Assembly (NCBI GenBank): GCA_963765705.1 | Contig: CAVXXJ010000013.1 | Coordinates: 124,001 to 188,000, forward strand | Source: Gaiellasilicea sp963765705 | GTDB taxonomy: Bacteria; Actinomycetota; Thermoleophilia; Gaiellales; Gaiellaceae | DNA: 64,000 nt | Reading direction: 5' to 3' | Part shown: positions 16,584-24,789 of the stretch, piece after piece | How the letters are laid out: the number at the start of each line of letters is the position of its first letter | How positions within the stretch are numbered: the stretch's first letter is position 1 | Made by a program: the position numbers and the translations under genes | The notes under the pieces: generated by a model | What the model saw: only the letters and a program-made list of their open reading frames with translations | The model's database searches: none | Told to the model about the DNA's origin: nothing

Positions 16584-17327
16584 CAAGTGGTCGACGATCA
16601 AGCACAAGAAGGGCGCGACGGACGCGAAGCGCGGCCAGCTCTTCACGAAGCTCTCGAAGGCGATCATCGTCGCCGCGAAGGAGGGCGGCCCCGACCCGGC
16701 GGCGAACCTCTCGCTCCAGAACGCGGTCGAGAAGGCGCAAGTCCTACTCGATGCCCAAGGACACGATCGAGCGGGCGATCGCGCGAGGCGCCGGCACGGA
16801 CGCTGACGCGGCGGCGTACGAGACGATCGTCTACGAGGGATACGGCCCCGACGGCGTGGCCGTGCTCGTCGAGGCGCTGACCGACAACCGGAACCGGACC
16901 GCCTCGGACGTCCGCCATCTACTTCGCCAAGAACGGCGGCAACCTCGGCACGACCGGCGCCGTCGCGTGGCTCTTCGAGCGTCGTGGGATCGTGCTCGTC
17001 GACGCCGCCGGCGTGGACGAGGACGAGCTGACGCTCGCCGCGGCCGAAGGCGGTGCGGAGGACGTCGAGCTCGACGGCTCCGTCTTCGAGGTCTCGAGCG
17101 CGCCGGAGGATCTCGCCGCCGTCCGGGAGGCGATCGAGGCGGCGGGAATCAAGGTCGAGTCGGCCGAGCTCTCGATGGTTCCGAAGACGACCGTCGAGGT
17201 CGTCGAGGAGCCGTCGGCGAAGAAGCTGATCCGGCTGATCGAGGCGCTCGAGGAGAACGACGACGTCCAGGGCGTCTACGCGAACTTCGACATCCCGGAA
17301 CAAGTGCTCGAAGCCGTCTCCGCCTAA
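16570..17327 (+). CDS. yebC: YebC/PmpR family protein (two indels)
   Basis: Starts at GTG 16570 inside the end of pdxT: SGHSKWSTIKHKKGATDAKR is the classical YebC N-terminus. The frame shifts near 16740 (before YSMPKDTIERAIARG) and near 16916 (before YFAKNGGNLG), yet the sequence continues in family register to VYANFDIPEQVLEAVSA at TAA 17325-17327, about 252 residues. YebC proteins act as transcription regulators in some bacteria and as ribosome-associated factors that relieve stalling in others. Classically they neighbour ruvC, as here (1.6 kb upstream). Confidence 0.9.
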
Positions 17328-17467
17328 GAGCTCCATATCCCTCGTTCTGGCGCCGGAATCACTCGTTCGGGGGGCAAGCAACGGCTCCCGAAAGCCGATT
17401 CTCCTCGGTAGGGCAGGTGAGTAAATGTAGGCGTTGTGCGGCACGCCGTCTCCAGGGAGGTTCGGAC

Positions 17468-18779
17468 GTGGTCTCGCACAAGCTTTCAGCAAGGAAACAC
17501 CCTCGACCGCAGGAAGAGCGCGGTCAGGTCATCGTGCTCGTGGTCCTGATGCTCATCGTGCTGCTGGGCATGGCAGCACTCGTCGTCGACGTCGGCTACG
17601 CGTACTACGCGAGCCGTTCGCTCCAGTCCTCCGCAGACGCTGCCGCGCTCGCGGCCGCGCAGGAGTTGCCGGACTCGGCGCGCGCGATCGCCGTGGGCAG
17701 GGAGTTCAGCTCGTCCCCCGGCAACAAGAACGAGCACGGCGACATCAACGCCGTCACGACGACCGTGACGACGAAGTGCGTCGTCTCGCTCGGTGGCTGT
17801 GACCCCGTGAACGCGGTCGTGGTGGCAGAGCGGGCGCCGACGAAGACGTTCTTCGCCGGGCTGCTCGGGATCTCCACGTTCACGATCAAGGCCCAGGCGA
17901 CCGCGTCCATGCGCGGAGGAAAGCCCAAGCCCGCGCACGTGGTCATCATCTTCGACCGCACGAACTCGATGAACCAGTCCTGCACGTCGGGTGGCACAAA
18001 GGTCACCTGCGCCAGGAACGGGATCACCGCGTTCCTGAACCAGATGGACCCGGCCTACGACAAGGTCGGCCTCCTCGCGTTCCCTCCGGGCAACGGTGGG
18101 AATCCGTGCACGTTCACTCCCAAGGGCACGGACGGGCCGACGACGGACTACGACCGGTACCCGAACGGCTATCTCCAGGTGCCGCTCTCGACGAACTACA
18201 AGACCTCGGCCACGTCGCCGCTGAACGGGAGCTCCGCGCTCGTGTCCACGGTCAACTGCATTCAGGCGAACGGTACGACCGCGACCTCGGCCGCGATCGA
18301 CAAGGCGCAGCAGACGCTGGCCGCGAGCCACGACTCCGAGGCGCAGGACGTGATCATCTTCTTCACGGACGGCGAGGCGAACTACGGGGCGTGCACGATC
18401 GCCTCCAGCCAGGTCTGCACGAACAACTCGCTCGATCACTCGGACGAGGCCGTGCCAGTCGGCCGTCAACTCGGCGGACGCCGCAGCCGCCGCAGGCACC
18501 TGGGTCTACGGGATCGCCTATGACACGGCGAGCACGTCCTGCTGGGGCTGGAAGTCCACCGGCACCGGCACGGACGGCAACTCGTGCGCCAAGCTGAACG
18601 GCTTCCAGTTCCGCTGCGCCGAGGTGCCGGCGATCACCGCCACCTCCATGGTGCAGGGCGTCGCCTCCGATCCGACGAGGTTCTTCAACCAGCCGAACCC
18701 CGGCGACCTGACCGCGATCTTCAAGCGCATCGCCACGGATCTCACCGGCGCCAGACTGCTCGACGACGACGCCACCTGA
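17468..18779 (+). CDS. TadG-like protein with VWA domain (one indel)
   Basis: GTG 17468 has ribosome-binding site AGGGAGG. The N-terminus ERGQVIVLVVLMLIVLLG followed by SADAAALAAAQ is the TadG/TadE-like helix and linker. A VWA domain follows with a partial MIDAS, DRTNSM (DxTxS rather than DxSxS) and FFTDGEANYG. Many cysteines suggest an exported, disulfide-stabilised domain. The frame changes near 18450; the continuation GTWVYGIAYDTAST runs to TGA 18777-18779, about 437 residues. It is probably a surface or tip component of the Flp pilus, encoded 5 kb away from the main operon. Confidence 0.82.
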
Positions 18780-18828
18780 GTTGGGAGTCCGGCCAGTCCA
18801 TCTGGCCTGAGGGCACGACCGCTGATCT

Positions 18829-18858
18829 CCGGCGACGCGCAATCGAGCGCGTCGCCGG
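18829..18858 (+). terminator. 12-bp hairpin after the TadG-like gene
   Basis: CCGGCGACGCGC at 18829-18840 pairs perfectly with 18847-18858, with loop AATCGA. A weaker GGCCAG/CTGGCC hairpin precedes it. No U-tract follows, so termination is likely but not certain. Confidence 0.55.
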
Positions 18859-18919
18859 GGGTCGGCGGATGCGAACCGGTTGGTTGACGTGGGCGAGCAG
18901 GAACGTCCGATCGCCTGCC

Positions 18920-18925
18920 TAACCT
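18920..18925 (+). promoter_or_regulatory. -10 box of ruvC (leaderless)
   Basis: TAACCT ends 6 nt before GTG 18932. It would drive the ruvCAB operon. Confidence 0.6.
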
Positions 18926-18931
18926 CTCCTC

Positions 18932-19420
18932 GTGAGAGTTCTCGGCATCGATCCAGGGACGGCTGCATGCGGGTACGGGATCGTCCAAGAAAGCGGAGGC
19001 CGTATCAGGGCAATCGACCACGGGTGGTGGCAAACGCCCGCGGGGGAACGCCCGGAGCTGCGCCTCAAGACGATCTTCGATCGGGTTCAGGAGCTCATTG
19101 CGGAGCACGAGCCGGACGCCGTCGCAGTGGAAGAGTCCTACGTCGGGGCAGATGCCCGCACCGCACTCTCCGTCGGTCAGGCGCGCGGAGCGGTGCTCGT
19201 CGCCGCCGCGGCGCTCGGCGTCGTATGCGTTGAGTACCCGCCGGCGCGCGTGAAGCAGGCGGTCTGCGGCTACGGCCGCGCCGAGAAGACGCAGGTGCAG
19301 CGGATGGTGCGCACGATCCTCGCCATGGACGCGAACCCGACGCCGAACCACGCCGCCGACGCCCTCGCGGTCGCGATCTGCCACGCGCTCGCGCCGCCGC
19401 TGCTGCGGATCGCCGGATGA
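18932..19420 (+). CDS. ruvC: Holliday junction resolvase RuvC
   Basis: 162 residues. It cleaves Holliday junctions during recombination and repair. Catalytic acidic residues are visible: D7 in VLGIDPGT, E66-E67 in VAVEESYVG, and the C-terminal NHAADALAVAICHA with Asp residues. GTG start set by the -10 box. The stop overlaps the ruvA start (GGATGA), the usual operon order ruvC-ruvA-ruvB. Confidence 0.96.
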   Translation: MRVLGIDPGTAACGYGIVQESGGRIRAIDHGWWQTPAGERPELRLKTIFDRVQELIAEHEPDAVAVEESYVGADARTALSVGQARGAVLVAAAALGVVCVEYPPARVKQAVCGYGRAEKTQVQRMVRTILAMDANPTPNHAADALAVAICHALAPPLLRIAG

Positions 19421-19990
19421 TCTCGCGGCTCCGGGGCACGCTCGTCGGCCGCACGGCGGACGGGCTCGTACTCGACGTGAACGGCGTCGGGTACCTCCTT
19501 GCCGCGACGCCCGGTGCGGTGCGAGCCGCCGAGCGTGGGGGCGAGGTGGTCGTCGAGACCTACCTGCACGTGCGCGAGGACGCGCTGCAGCTCTACGGCT
19601 TCGCGGAGGCGTCCGAGCGCCAGCTCTTCCTCCACCTCCTGACGGTCGCCGGAATCGGGCCGAAGGTCGCGCTCGCGATCGTCTCCGGCTCGCCGGCCGC
19701 AGACCTGCGCCGCGCGATCGTGCTCCAGGACACGGCGCGCTTCCAGGCGATCCCCGGGGTCGGTAAGAAGACCGCCGAGCGGATCGTGCTCGAGCTGAAG
19801 GAGAAGCTCGGCGCCGAGGATCCCGTCCCGATTTCCAGCGCTGCGGGCACGTCCGGTGCACATGACCGCCCGCGATGCTCTCGTCGAGCTCGGTTGGTCG
19901 GTGCTCGAGGCGGAGCAGGCGCTGGCGCCGATCGATCCCGACCTCCCGGCCGAGGAGCGCGTGCGCCTCGCGCTGAGGCAGGCCGCGTGA
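19417..19990 (+). CDS. ruvA: Holliday junction branch migration protein RuvA (one indel)
   Basis: The N-terminal OB domain (MISRLRGTLVGR) and two helix-hairpin-helix motifs (VAGIGPKVALAI and IPGVGKKTAERIV) are intact. The frame changes near 19858; domain III (ARDALVELGWSVLEAEQALAP) then continues to TGA 19988-19990, about 191 residues, normal for RuvA. Domain III is the part that contacts RuvB. Without correction the frame reads through the intercistronic repeat into ruvB. Confidence 0.93.
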
Positions 19991-19992
19991 GC

Positions 19993-20054
19993 GGCGTAGG
20001 CTTGACGGAGCCGCCGGGAGCGGAGGTGCCGGCTTTGCCGGTGCCGGAGCGGGA
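19993..20054 (+). repeat. Intercistronic repeat, short form, copy 1 (ruvA-ruvB gap)
   Basis: It fills the whole 64-nt gap between ruvA and ruvB. It contains GGCTTGACGGAGCC, a GCCGG-CTTTG-CCGG hairpin, and ends CGGAGCGGGA just before the ruvB ATG, so it provides the Shine-Dalgarno. Nearly the same block lies at 33619-33676 between a response regulator and its kinase. Confidence 0.78.
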
Positions 20055-21095
20055 ATGAGCGCGGTCGCCGCCGAGGTACTCGGCCCGGAGGAGGAGGAGC
20101 TCGAGCGCTCGCTCAGGCCGCGCCGGCTCGACGAGTTCGTCGGCCAGGAGGCGGTCAAGGAGCAGCTCGCGATCGCCCTCACCGCCGCGAAGGCGCGCGG
20201 CGAGGCGCTCGACCACGTCCTGCTCGTCGGCCCGCCGGGTCTCGGCAAGACGACGCTCGCGCAGATCATCCGCGAGGAGCTCGGCGTCGGCATTCGCACG
20301 ATCGCCGGCCCGGCGCTCGAGAAGAAGGGCGACATGGCGGCGATCCTCACCGCACTCGAGCAGAAGGACGTCCTCTTCGTCGACGAGATCCACCGGATCA
20401 ACCGCTCGATCGAGGAGATCCTCTATCCGGCGCTCGAGGACTTCCGGCTCGACATCATCGTCGGGCAGGGGCCGGCCGCCAGGACGCTGACGCTCGACCT
20501 GCCGCAGTTCACGCTGGTCGGCGCGACCACGCGCACCGGCCTGCTGACGACGCCGCTCCGCGACCGCTTCGGCCTCACGTTCAGGCTCGGCTACTACGAG
20601 CCCGAGCAGCTGACCGCGATCGTCCGCCGCTCGGCCGGCATCTTCGACGTTGCGATCGACGACGACGCGGCAACCGAGATCGCGCGCCGCTCGCGCGGCA
20701 CGCCCCGGATCGCCAACCGGATTCTGCGCCGCGTGCGCGACGTCGCCGAGGTGCGCCATCAGGGCGCGATCACGACCGCAGTCGCCCGAGAGGCGCTCGA
20801 GCTGATGGAGATCGACGGCGAGGGGCTCGAGCAGACCGACCGGGAGCTCTTGCGCGCGATCGCGTTCAAGTTCGACGGCGGCCCGGTCGGCCTCTCGACG
20901 CTCGCGGTCACGCTCGGCGAGGAGACCGACACGATCGAGGACGTCTACGAGCCCTACCTGCTCCAGCTCGGATTCCTCCAGCGCACCCCGCGCGGCCGCG
21001 TGATCACCAAGCTCGGCCGTGCTCACGTGGGCGCTGCTCCTGCGGCGCAAGAACGGGATCCGCAGGAGCGGATCCCGTTCGCGCAAGACCCCTAA
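20055..21095 (+). CDS. ruvB: Holliday junction branch migration ATPase RuvB
   Basis: 346 residues. Hexameric AAA+ motor that pulls DNA through the RuvA-bound junction. Walker A VGPPGLGKTTLA (about 57-68), Walker B LFVDEIHR (about 107-114), GATTRTG sensor region, and the winged-helix end FLQRTPRGRVIT. The last 20 or so residues (after AHVGAAPA) come from a composite hairpin repeat and look unlike RuvB. The true family C-terminus is near residue 325, so the tail is probably a recent extension. Confidence 0.95.
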   Translation: MSAVAAEVLGPEEEELERSLRPRRLDEFVGQEAVKEQLAIALTAAKARGEALDHVLLVGPPGLGKTTLAQIIREELGVGIRTIAGPALEKKGDMAAILTALEQKDVLFVDEIHRINRSIEEILYPALEDFRLDIIVGQGPAARTLTLDLPQFTLVGATTRTGLLTTPLRDRFGLTFRLGYYEPEQLTAIVRRSAGIFDVAIDDDAATEIARRSRGTPRIANRILRRVRDVAEVRHQGAITTAVAREALELMEIDGEGLEQTDRELLRAIAFKFDGGPVGLSTLAVTLGEETDTIEDVYEPYLLQLGFLQRTPRGRVITKLGRAHVGAAPAAQERDPQERIPFAQDP

Positions 21096-21115
21096 GAGTC
21101 GCTTCGCTCCGGCCG
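21051..21115 (+). repeat. Composite intergenic hairpin repeat, copy 3 (overlaps ruvB 3' end)
   Basis: GAACGGGATCC at 21051-21061 pairs perfectly with 21070-21080 (11 bp), followed by a core variant CAAGACCCCTAAGAGTCGC and CTTCGCTCCGG. The hairpin encodes the last residues of RuvB. It lies between ruvB and the convergent transglycosylase gene. Confidence 0.7.
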
Positions 21116-21130
21116 TTCCCGGTCCGTTCT

Positions 21131-21916
21131 CTAGGGGCCGGTGATCCGGCGCGGGCCGGCGGGCGTCTTCACGAACACCTGCCAGGCGTGGAACTGGAAG
21201 AAGATCGTCTCGTCCCGGCGCATCAGAGCCGCGAATGCGGCGACGGCGTCCACGTAGCGCGCCGAGTGGTTGTACCGCCAGAGCGCACCCCGCAGGTTGC
21301 GCGCCGCGCCCGAGGCTCGGAGATAGTTGGCGGCGCCCATGATCGCGTCGTGCGGGTCGTGGACGTCGCCGCCGAGCCCGTACGCACTCCACGTCGCGGG
21401 CATGAACTGCATCGGTCCCTGCGCGCCGGCGGAGCTCCGGGACCGCAGCCTGTTGAAGCCGGTCTCGACAAAGTTCACGGCCGCCAGCACCTCCCATTCG
21501 ACACCGAAGCGCCGCTCCGCGTCGCGGTAGAAGCCGAGCAGCGTCCGCGCGGGGAGGGCAGGTCCGGTGCGGAAGGCCGAGAGCGGCAGCTTCGTCGGCG
21601 GCGTGAGCTCGACGAGGCGGCGCCGCGCCTCCAGGATCGCGCGCGCCTGAGGCGAGAGCAGCGGCCGCGAACGGTGCCCGAGCTCGCGGTCGTAGGTCAG
21701 CTTCAGGAACAGGCGCTGCTGGTGGAGAGCCCACAGGGACGCATCCCGCGGCGTCGCGTCGCCGGCGCGCGGCCCTGCTTGCCACGCATCGATCGCGGCG
21801 TGCAGCTCGGTGGTCGACCGGGCGAGCGAACGCGCCACGTCCGCCGGCTCCTTCGGCAGCGGCGCGTCCGCGGGAGGTGGTGCGATCAGCGCCAGCGCGA
21901 CGAGGGCGACTCTCAT
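21131..21916 (-). CDS. Lytic transglycosylase (SLT domain)
   Basis: 261 residues with an N-terminal signal-like segment (about 1-18). The C-terminal half has the goose-lysozyme/SLT fold signature: catalytic Glu in AAVNFVETGF, then AQGPMQFMPATW and AANYLRASG. The enzyme cleaves peptidoglycan glycan strands with formation of anhydro-muramic acid. ATG 21916 follows a TAGACT box by 7 nt and no Shine-Dalgarno is present. It is divergent from the HelD-like gene with only 26 nt between start codons. Confidence 0.87.
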   Translation of the reverse strand: MRVALVALALIAPPPADAPLPKEPADVARSLARSTTELHAAIDAWQAGPRAGDATPRDASLWALHQQRLFLKLTYDRELGHRSRPLLSPQARAILEARRRLVELTPPTKLPLSAFRTGPALPARTLLGFYRDAERRFGVEWEVLAAVNFVETGFNRLRSRSSAGAQGPMQFMPATWSAYGLGGDVHDPHDAIMGAANYLRASGAARNLRGALWRYNHSARYVDAVAAFAALMRRDETIFFQFHAWQVFVKTPAGPRRITGP

Positions 21917-21923
21917 CCTGTCG

Positions 21924-21933
21924 AGTCTAGGCT
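21924..21933. promoter_or_regulatory. Overlapping divergent -10 boxes (transglycosylase / helD)
   Basis: The ten bases AGTCTAGGCT carry TAGACT on the minus strand (21929-21924, 7 nt before ATG 21916) and TAGGCT on the plus strand (21928-21933, 9 nt before ATG 21943). The two boxes share the central TA, so the two RNA polymerases cannot bind together. Confidence 0.6.
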
Positions 21934-21942
21934 TGTCTGGCG

Positions 21943-23897
21943 ATGAGCCACCCGGAGCTGGCAGCCGAGCAGGCGTACGTCGACCGCGCCTACGCGTGCC
22001 TCGAGCGCATGCGCGACGTCGTGCTGCGCGCCGGCGACGCCGCCGACGGCGAGGTCGCGCAGGCTGCGCTCGACGCGTGGGCGGCGAAGCGGCTCGCGAC
22101 CTTCGAGGACGCCGAGCGCGGCCTGATGTTCGGCCGGCTCGACTTCGAGGCGGTCGAGCGCGCGCTCTACGTCGGCCGCCGCTGGGTGCACGACGACGAG
22201 GGCGAGCAGGTCGTCGTCAACTGGCAGGCGCCCGCCGCGCGGCCGTTCTACACGGCGACGCCGCAGGATCCGCAGCGCGTGACGCTGCGCCGGCGCTTCC
22301 GGGCTCAGGGGCGCAGGCTGCTCGACATCGCCGACGAGGCGCTCGACGGCTCGTCGCTCGACGGCGCCAGCGTGGGCGACTTCCTGCTCGAGGAGCTGGA
22401 GCGCAGCCGCGACACGCACATGCGGGACATCGTCGCCACGATCCAGGCCGACCAGTACCGGCTGATCACCCGCGCGCCGGAGCGGCCGCTCGTGATCCAG
22501 GGCGGCCCCGGCACCGGCAAGACCGCGGTCGGCCTGCACCGCGCCTCTTGGCTGATCTACACCGAGCGGGAGAAGAACGCCCGCAGCCGCGTGCTCGTCG
22601 TCGGCCCCAACCGCACCTTCATGGAGTACGTCTCGCACGTCCTGCCGGCGCTCGGCGAGGACAGCGTCGCGCAGCTCGCGGTCTCGGAGCTCGTCCCGGG
22701 CATTGACGGCGACGCTGCGCGACGCCTCGCCCGTCGCGCGCCTGAAAGCCGACGCGCGCCTCGCCGAGGTGATCGCGCACGCCGTCGAGCTCAGGCTCGC
22801 CGCCGAGCCCGAGGAGCTGAACGTGAAGCTCGAGGGCGAGTACATCCGCGTGCGCGTCCGGGAGATCGAGCAGCTCCTGGACGAGATCCGCGCCCAGCAC
22901 GGCACGACCGCTGCGGCGCGCGAGCGCTTCCGGATGGGGATCGTCCGCCGCTTCTACGCCGAATACGGCCGCGTGCTGCAGGGGCAGCGCGATTCGCGAC
23001 GGGGAGGAGGTCGAGAAGGCGCTGAGGACGAGCGGCCAGCTGAGCAGGGTCGTCGACCGCGCCTGGCCCTCGGTCACGCCCGAGAGGCTCGTCCGCTCGC
23101 TGTTCACGACTCCCGCGTTCCTGGCCGAGGCCGCGGAGGGCATCCTCGACGAGGCCGAGCAGCGCCTGCTGCGGCGGCGCGGAGCGGGGTGGAGCGACGG
23201 CGACCTCGCGCTGCTCGACGAGGCGCACGCGCTCGTCGGCGAGCCGCCCGCGGACCTACGACCACGTGATCGTCGACGAGGCGCAGGATCTCTCGCCGAT
23301 GCAGCTGCGGATGATCGCGCGGCGGGCACGCGGCGGGCGCGTTGACGATCCTCGGCGACGTCGCGCAGGGCACCGGCGTCGTCACCTACGAGAGCTGGGA
23401 CGACGTCCTGCCGTACCTCCCGCGACGGGGACAGGGCCGAGGTCGAGGAGCTGCGGCACGCCTACCGGGTGCCGCGCGAGATCATGGAGCTCGCGCTGCC
23501 GCTCCTGGACACGATCGCGCCCGGGATCGAGCGCCCGCTCGCCTACCGGGTCGGCGGCTCGGAGCCGCTCCTGCGCCAGGTGCCCGAGGACGCGCTCCTG
23601 CGCGAGGCCTACCACGAGGCGGCGCGGCTCGCGCGCGAGGACGGGCTCGTGGCGCTGATCGTCCCGGACGAGCTGGTCGAGCCGGCGCTGGCGCACGAGA
23701 GCGCCTTCGACAGCATCCCGCTGCTCACCCCGCGCGAGGCGAAGGGCCTCGAGTTCGACCACGTGATCGTCGTCGAGCCGGCGCTCGTCGCCGAGCGGGA
23801 GCAGGGCCTGCGCGAGCTCTACGTCGCGCTGACGCGGCCGACGACGACGCTCGTCGTCGTCTACGCGCGCCCGCTGCCCGCCGAGCTGGGCCTCTAG
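21943..23897 (+). CDS. helD: HelD-like UvrD/Rep-family ATPase (several indels)
   Basis: N-terminus starts MSHPELAAEQAYVDRAYACL, a long helical arm as in HelD. Walker A is IQGGPGTGKTAVGLHRA, followed by VLVVGPN, VIVDEAQDLSPMQ (Walker B), LTILGDVAQGT, and C-terminal GLEFDHVIVVEP and ELYVALTR. HelD proteins remove stalled RNA polymerase from DNA; some confer rifampicin tolerance. Frame changes occur near 22705, 22985, 23255, 23335 and 23425. The full product would be about 650 residues. Substrate (RNA polymerase versus DNA) is inferred from family only. Confidence 0.82.
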
Positions 23898-23900
23898 AGT
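23895..23900 (+). promoter_or_regulatory. -10 box of the 103-residue gene
   Basis: TAGAGT, which includes the helD stop codon, ends 7 nt before ATG 23908. Confidence 0.5.
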
Positions 23901-23907
23901 CCGGCGG

Positions 23908-24219
23908 ATGCCCGAGCTCTGGACACCGGGGATGGCCGGTCCGCTCGACGACCTCGTCGCGCGGATCCACCGGCGGATCGAGGCGTTCGCCGCCGAGCAC
24001 GAGCTCGAGCAGGCGATGGTCGAGGTCGAGCTCTCCGACGGCGCGCTGCTGCGCCTCGAGTCGCTCTCGGCCGAGCCCGGCTACGGCTTCCTCACGCTCG
24101 TCCCGCACCCGGAGGACGGCGAGCCGCAGGAGCTGATCGTCCCGCTCGGCGCGATCCGCCAGCTGACGCTGAGCCGGGCTGAGCCCGAGAGCCCGATCGG
24201 ATTCTCGCTGCCCGAGTGA
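23908..24219 (+). CDS. Conserved-looking small protein, unknown function
   Basis: 103 residues, strongly acidic, no Cys, no membrane segment. An N-terminal helix (LDDLVARIHRRIEAFAAEHEL) is followed by alternating beta-strand-like stretches (MVEVELSDGALLRLESLS, GFLTLVPHPE) resembling a small sandwich domain. I recognise no family. ATG 23908 lies 7 nt after a -10 box that overlaps the helD stop, so it may be expressed separately from helD. A composite repeat separates it from the convergent gene at 24310. Confidence 0.7.
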   Translation: MPELWTPGMAGPLDDLVARIHRRIEAFAAEHELEQAMVEVELSDGALLRLESLSAEPGYGFLTLVPHPEDGEPQELIVPLGAIRQLTLSRAEPESPIGFSLPE

Positions 24220-24240
24220 CAGCACGCTCGACGGACTGAG

Positions 24241-24298
24241 CCGGGAGCGAAGCGACCCTTTAGGGGTCTTCGCGCGGGTGCGGGCTTTGCCCGCGCCC
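24241..24298 (-). repeat. Composite intergenic hairpin repeat, copy 4
   Basis: The core has GCGAAG 24247-24252 pairing with CTTCGC 24268-24273. The second module GGGTGCGGGC (24276-24285) pairs with GCCCGCGCCC (24289-24298) around loop TTT with one G-T pair. It lies between two convergent genes. Confidence 0.75.
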
Positions 24299-24309
24299 TT
24301 GCGCAAGAA

Positions 24310-24765
24310 TCAGCGCCGGAACTGGAGCTCGTGCCAGGAGGGCACGGGCGCCAGCTCGAGCAGGGCGCGGCCGCCGCGCGGCTCCGCGTAGCCGAAGTCG
24401 CCGTTCTCCTCGTCCCACGCCACCTCGAGCAGACCTTCCTTCACGCGGTGGTCGAGCCAGGCGCCGCGGAAGACGAGCTTGCGCAGCCAGTAGACGAGCG
24501 ACTCGCCCTCGAGCAGGCCGACGCGCTCCCAGTGCCGAACGAGGTACCGGCCGAGCGTGCTGCGCGCCTCGGCGATCCGGCCGTCGGCCGCGAGCTCGAC
24601 GAGATCGGCGGTCTCCTCGTCGTCGAGATCGTTCGATCCGATCAGCCCGAGCCGGACGGCTGCGGCGGTGACGCGCTCCTCGAAGTCGTCGGCATTGAAG
24701 CCGAAGCGGTAGCCGAGGAACTCGACGACGTAGTCGTCGCCGGACGCATAGTTCGCCTCGCTCAT
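24310..24765 (-). CDS. Hypothetical protein, unknown function
   Basis: 151 residues, acidic, soluble. The sequence starts MSEANYASGDDYVVEFLGY, has a helical middle (VELAADGRIAEARSTLGRYLVRHW) and a Trp-rich second half (VYWLRKLVFRGAWLDH). No signal peptide or recognised domain. It is divergent from recJ with only 24 nt between the start codons, and its -10 box is part of a palindrome shared with the recJ promoter. Confidence 0.72.
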   Translation of the reverse strand: MSEANYASGDDYVVEFLGYRFGFNADDFEERVTAAAVRLGLIGSNDLDDEETADLVELAADGRIAEARSTLGRYLVRHWERVGLLEGESLVYWLRKLVFRGAWLDHRVKEGLLEVAWDEENGDFGYAEPRGGRALLELAPVPSWHELQFRR

Positions 24766-24773
24766 CGCCTACA

Positions 24774-24783
24774 AGGGTACCCT
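24774..24783. promoter_or_regulatory. Palindromic shared -10 region (hypothetical gene / recJ)
   Basis: The perfect palindrome AGGGTACCCT holds TACCCT on both strands. The plus-strand copy (24778-24783) ends 6 nt before GTG 24790; the minus-strand copy (24779-24774) ends 8 nt before ATG 24765. Confidence 0.62.
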
Positions 24784-24789
24784 CGTGCC

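Noticed and set aside
17328..17467. Riboswitch before the TadG-like gene
   Set aside because: There is a CGGCT/AGCCG hairpin and a GGCGT/ACGCC hairpin, but no pattern that I can match to a known class and nothing shared with the pilin leader.
19417..20054. A longer RuvA ending in the repeat-encoded peptide GVGLTEP
   Set aside because: RuvA domain III continues in another frame to TGA 19988, so the repeat is intercistronic; the longer frame only results from an indel near 19858.
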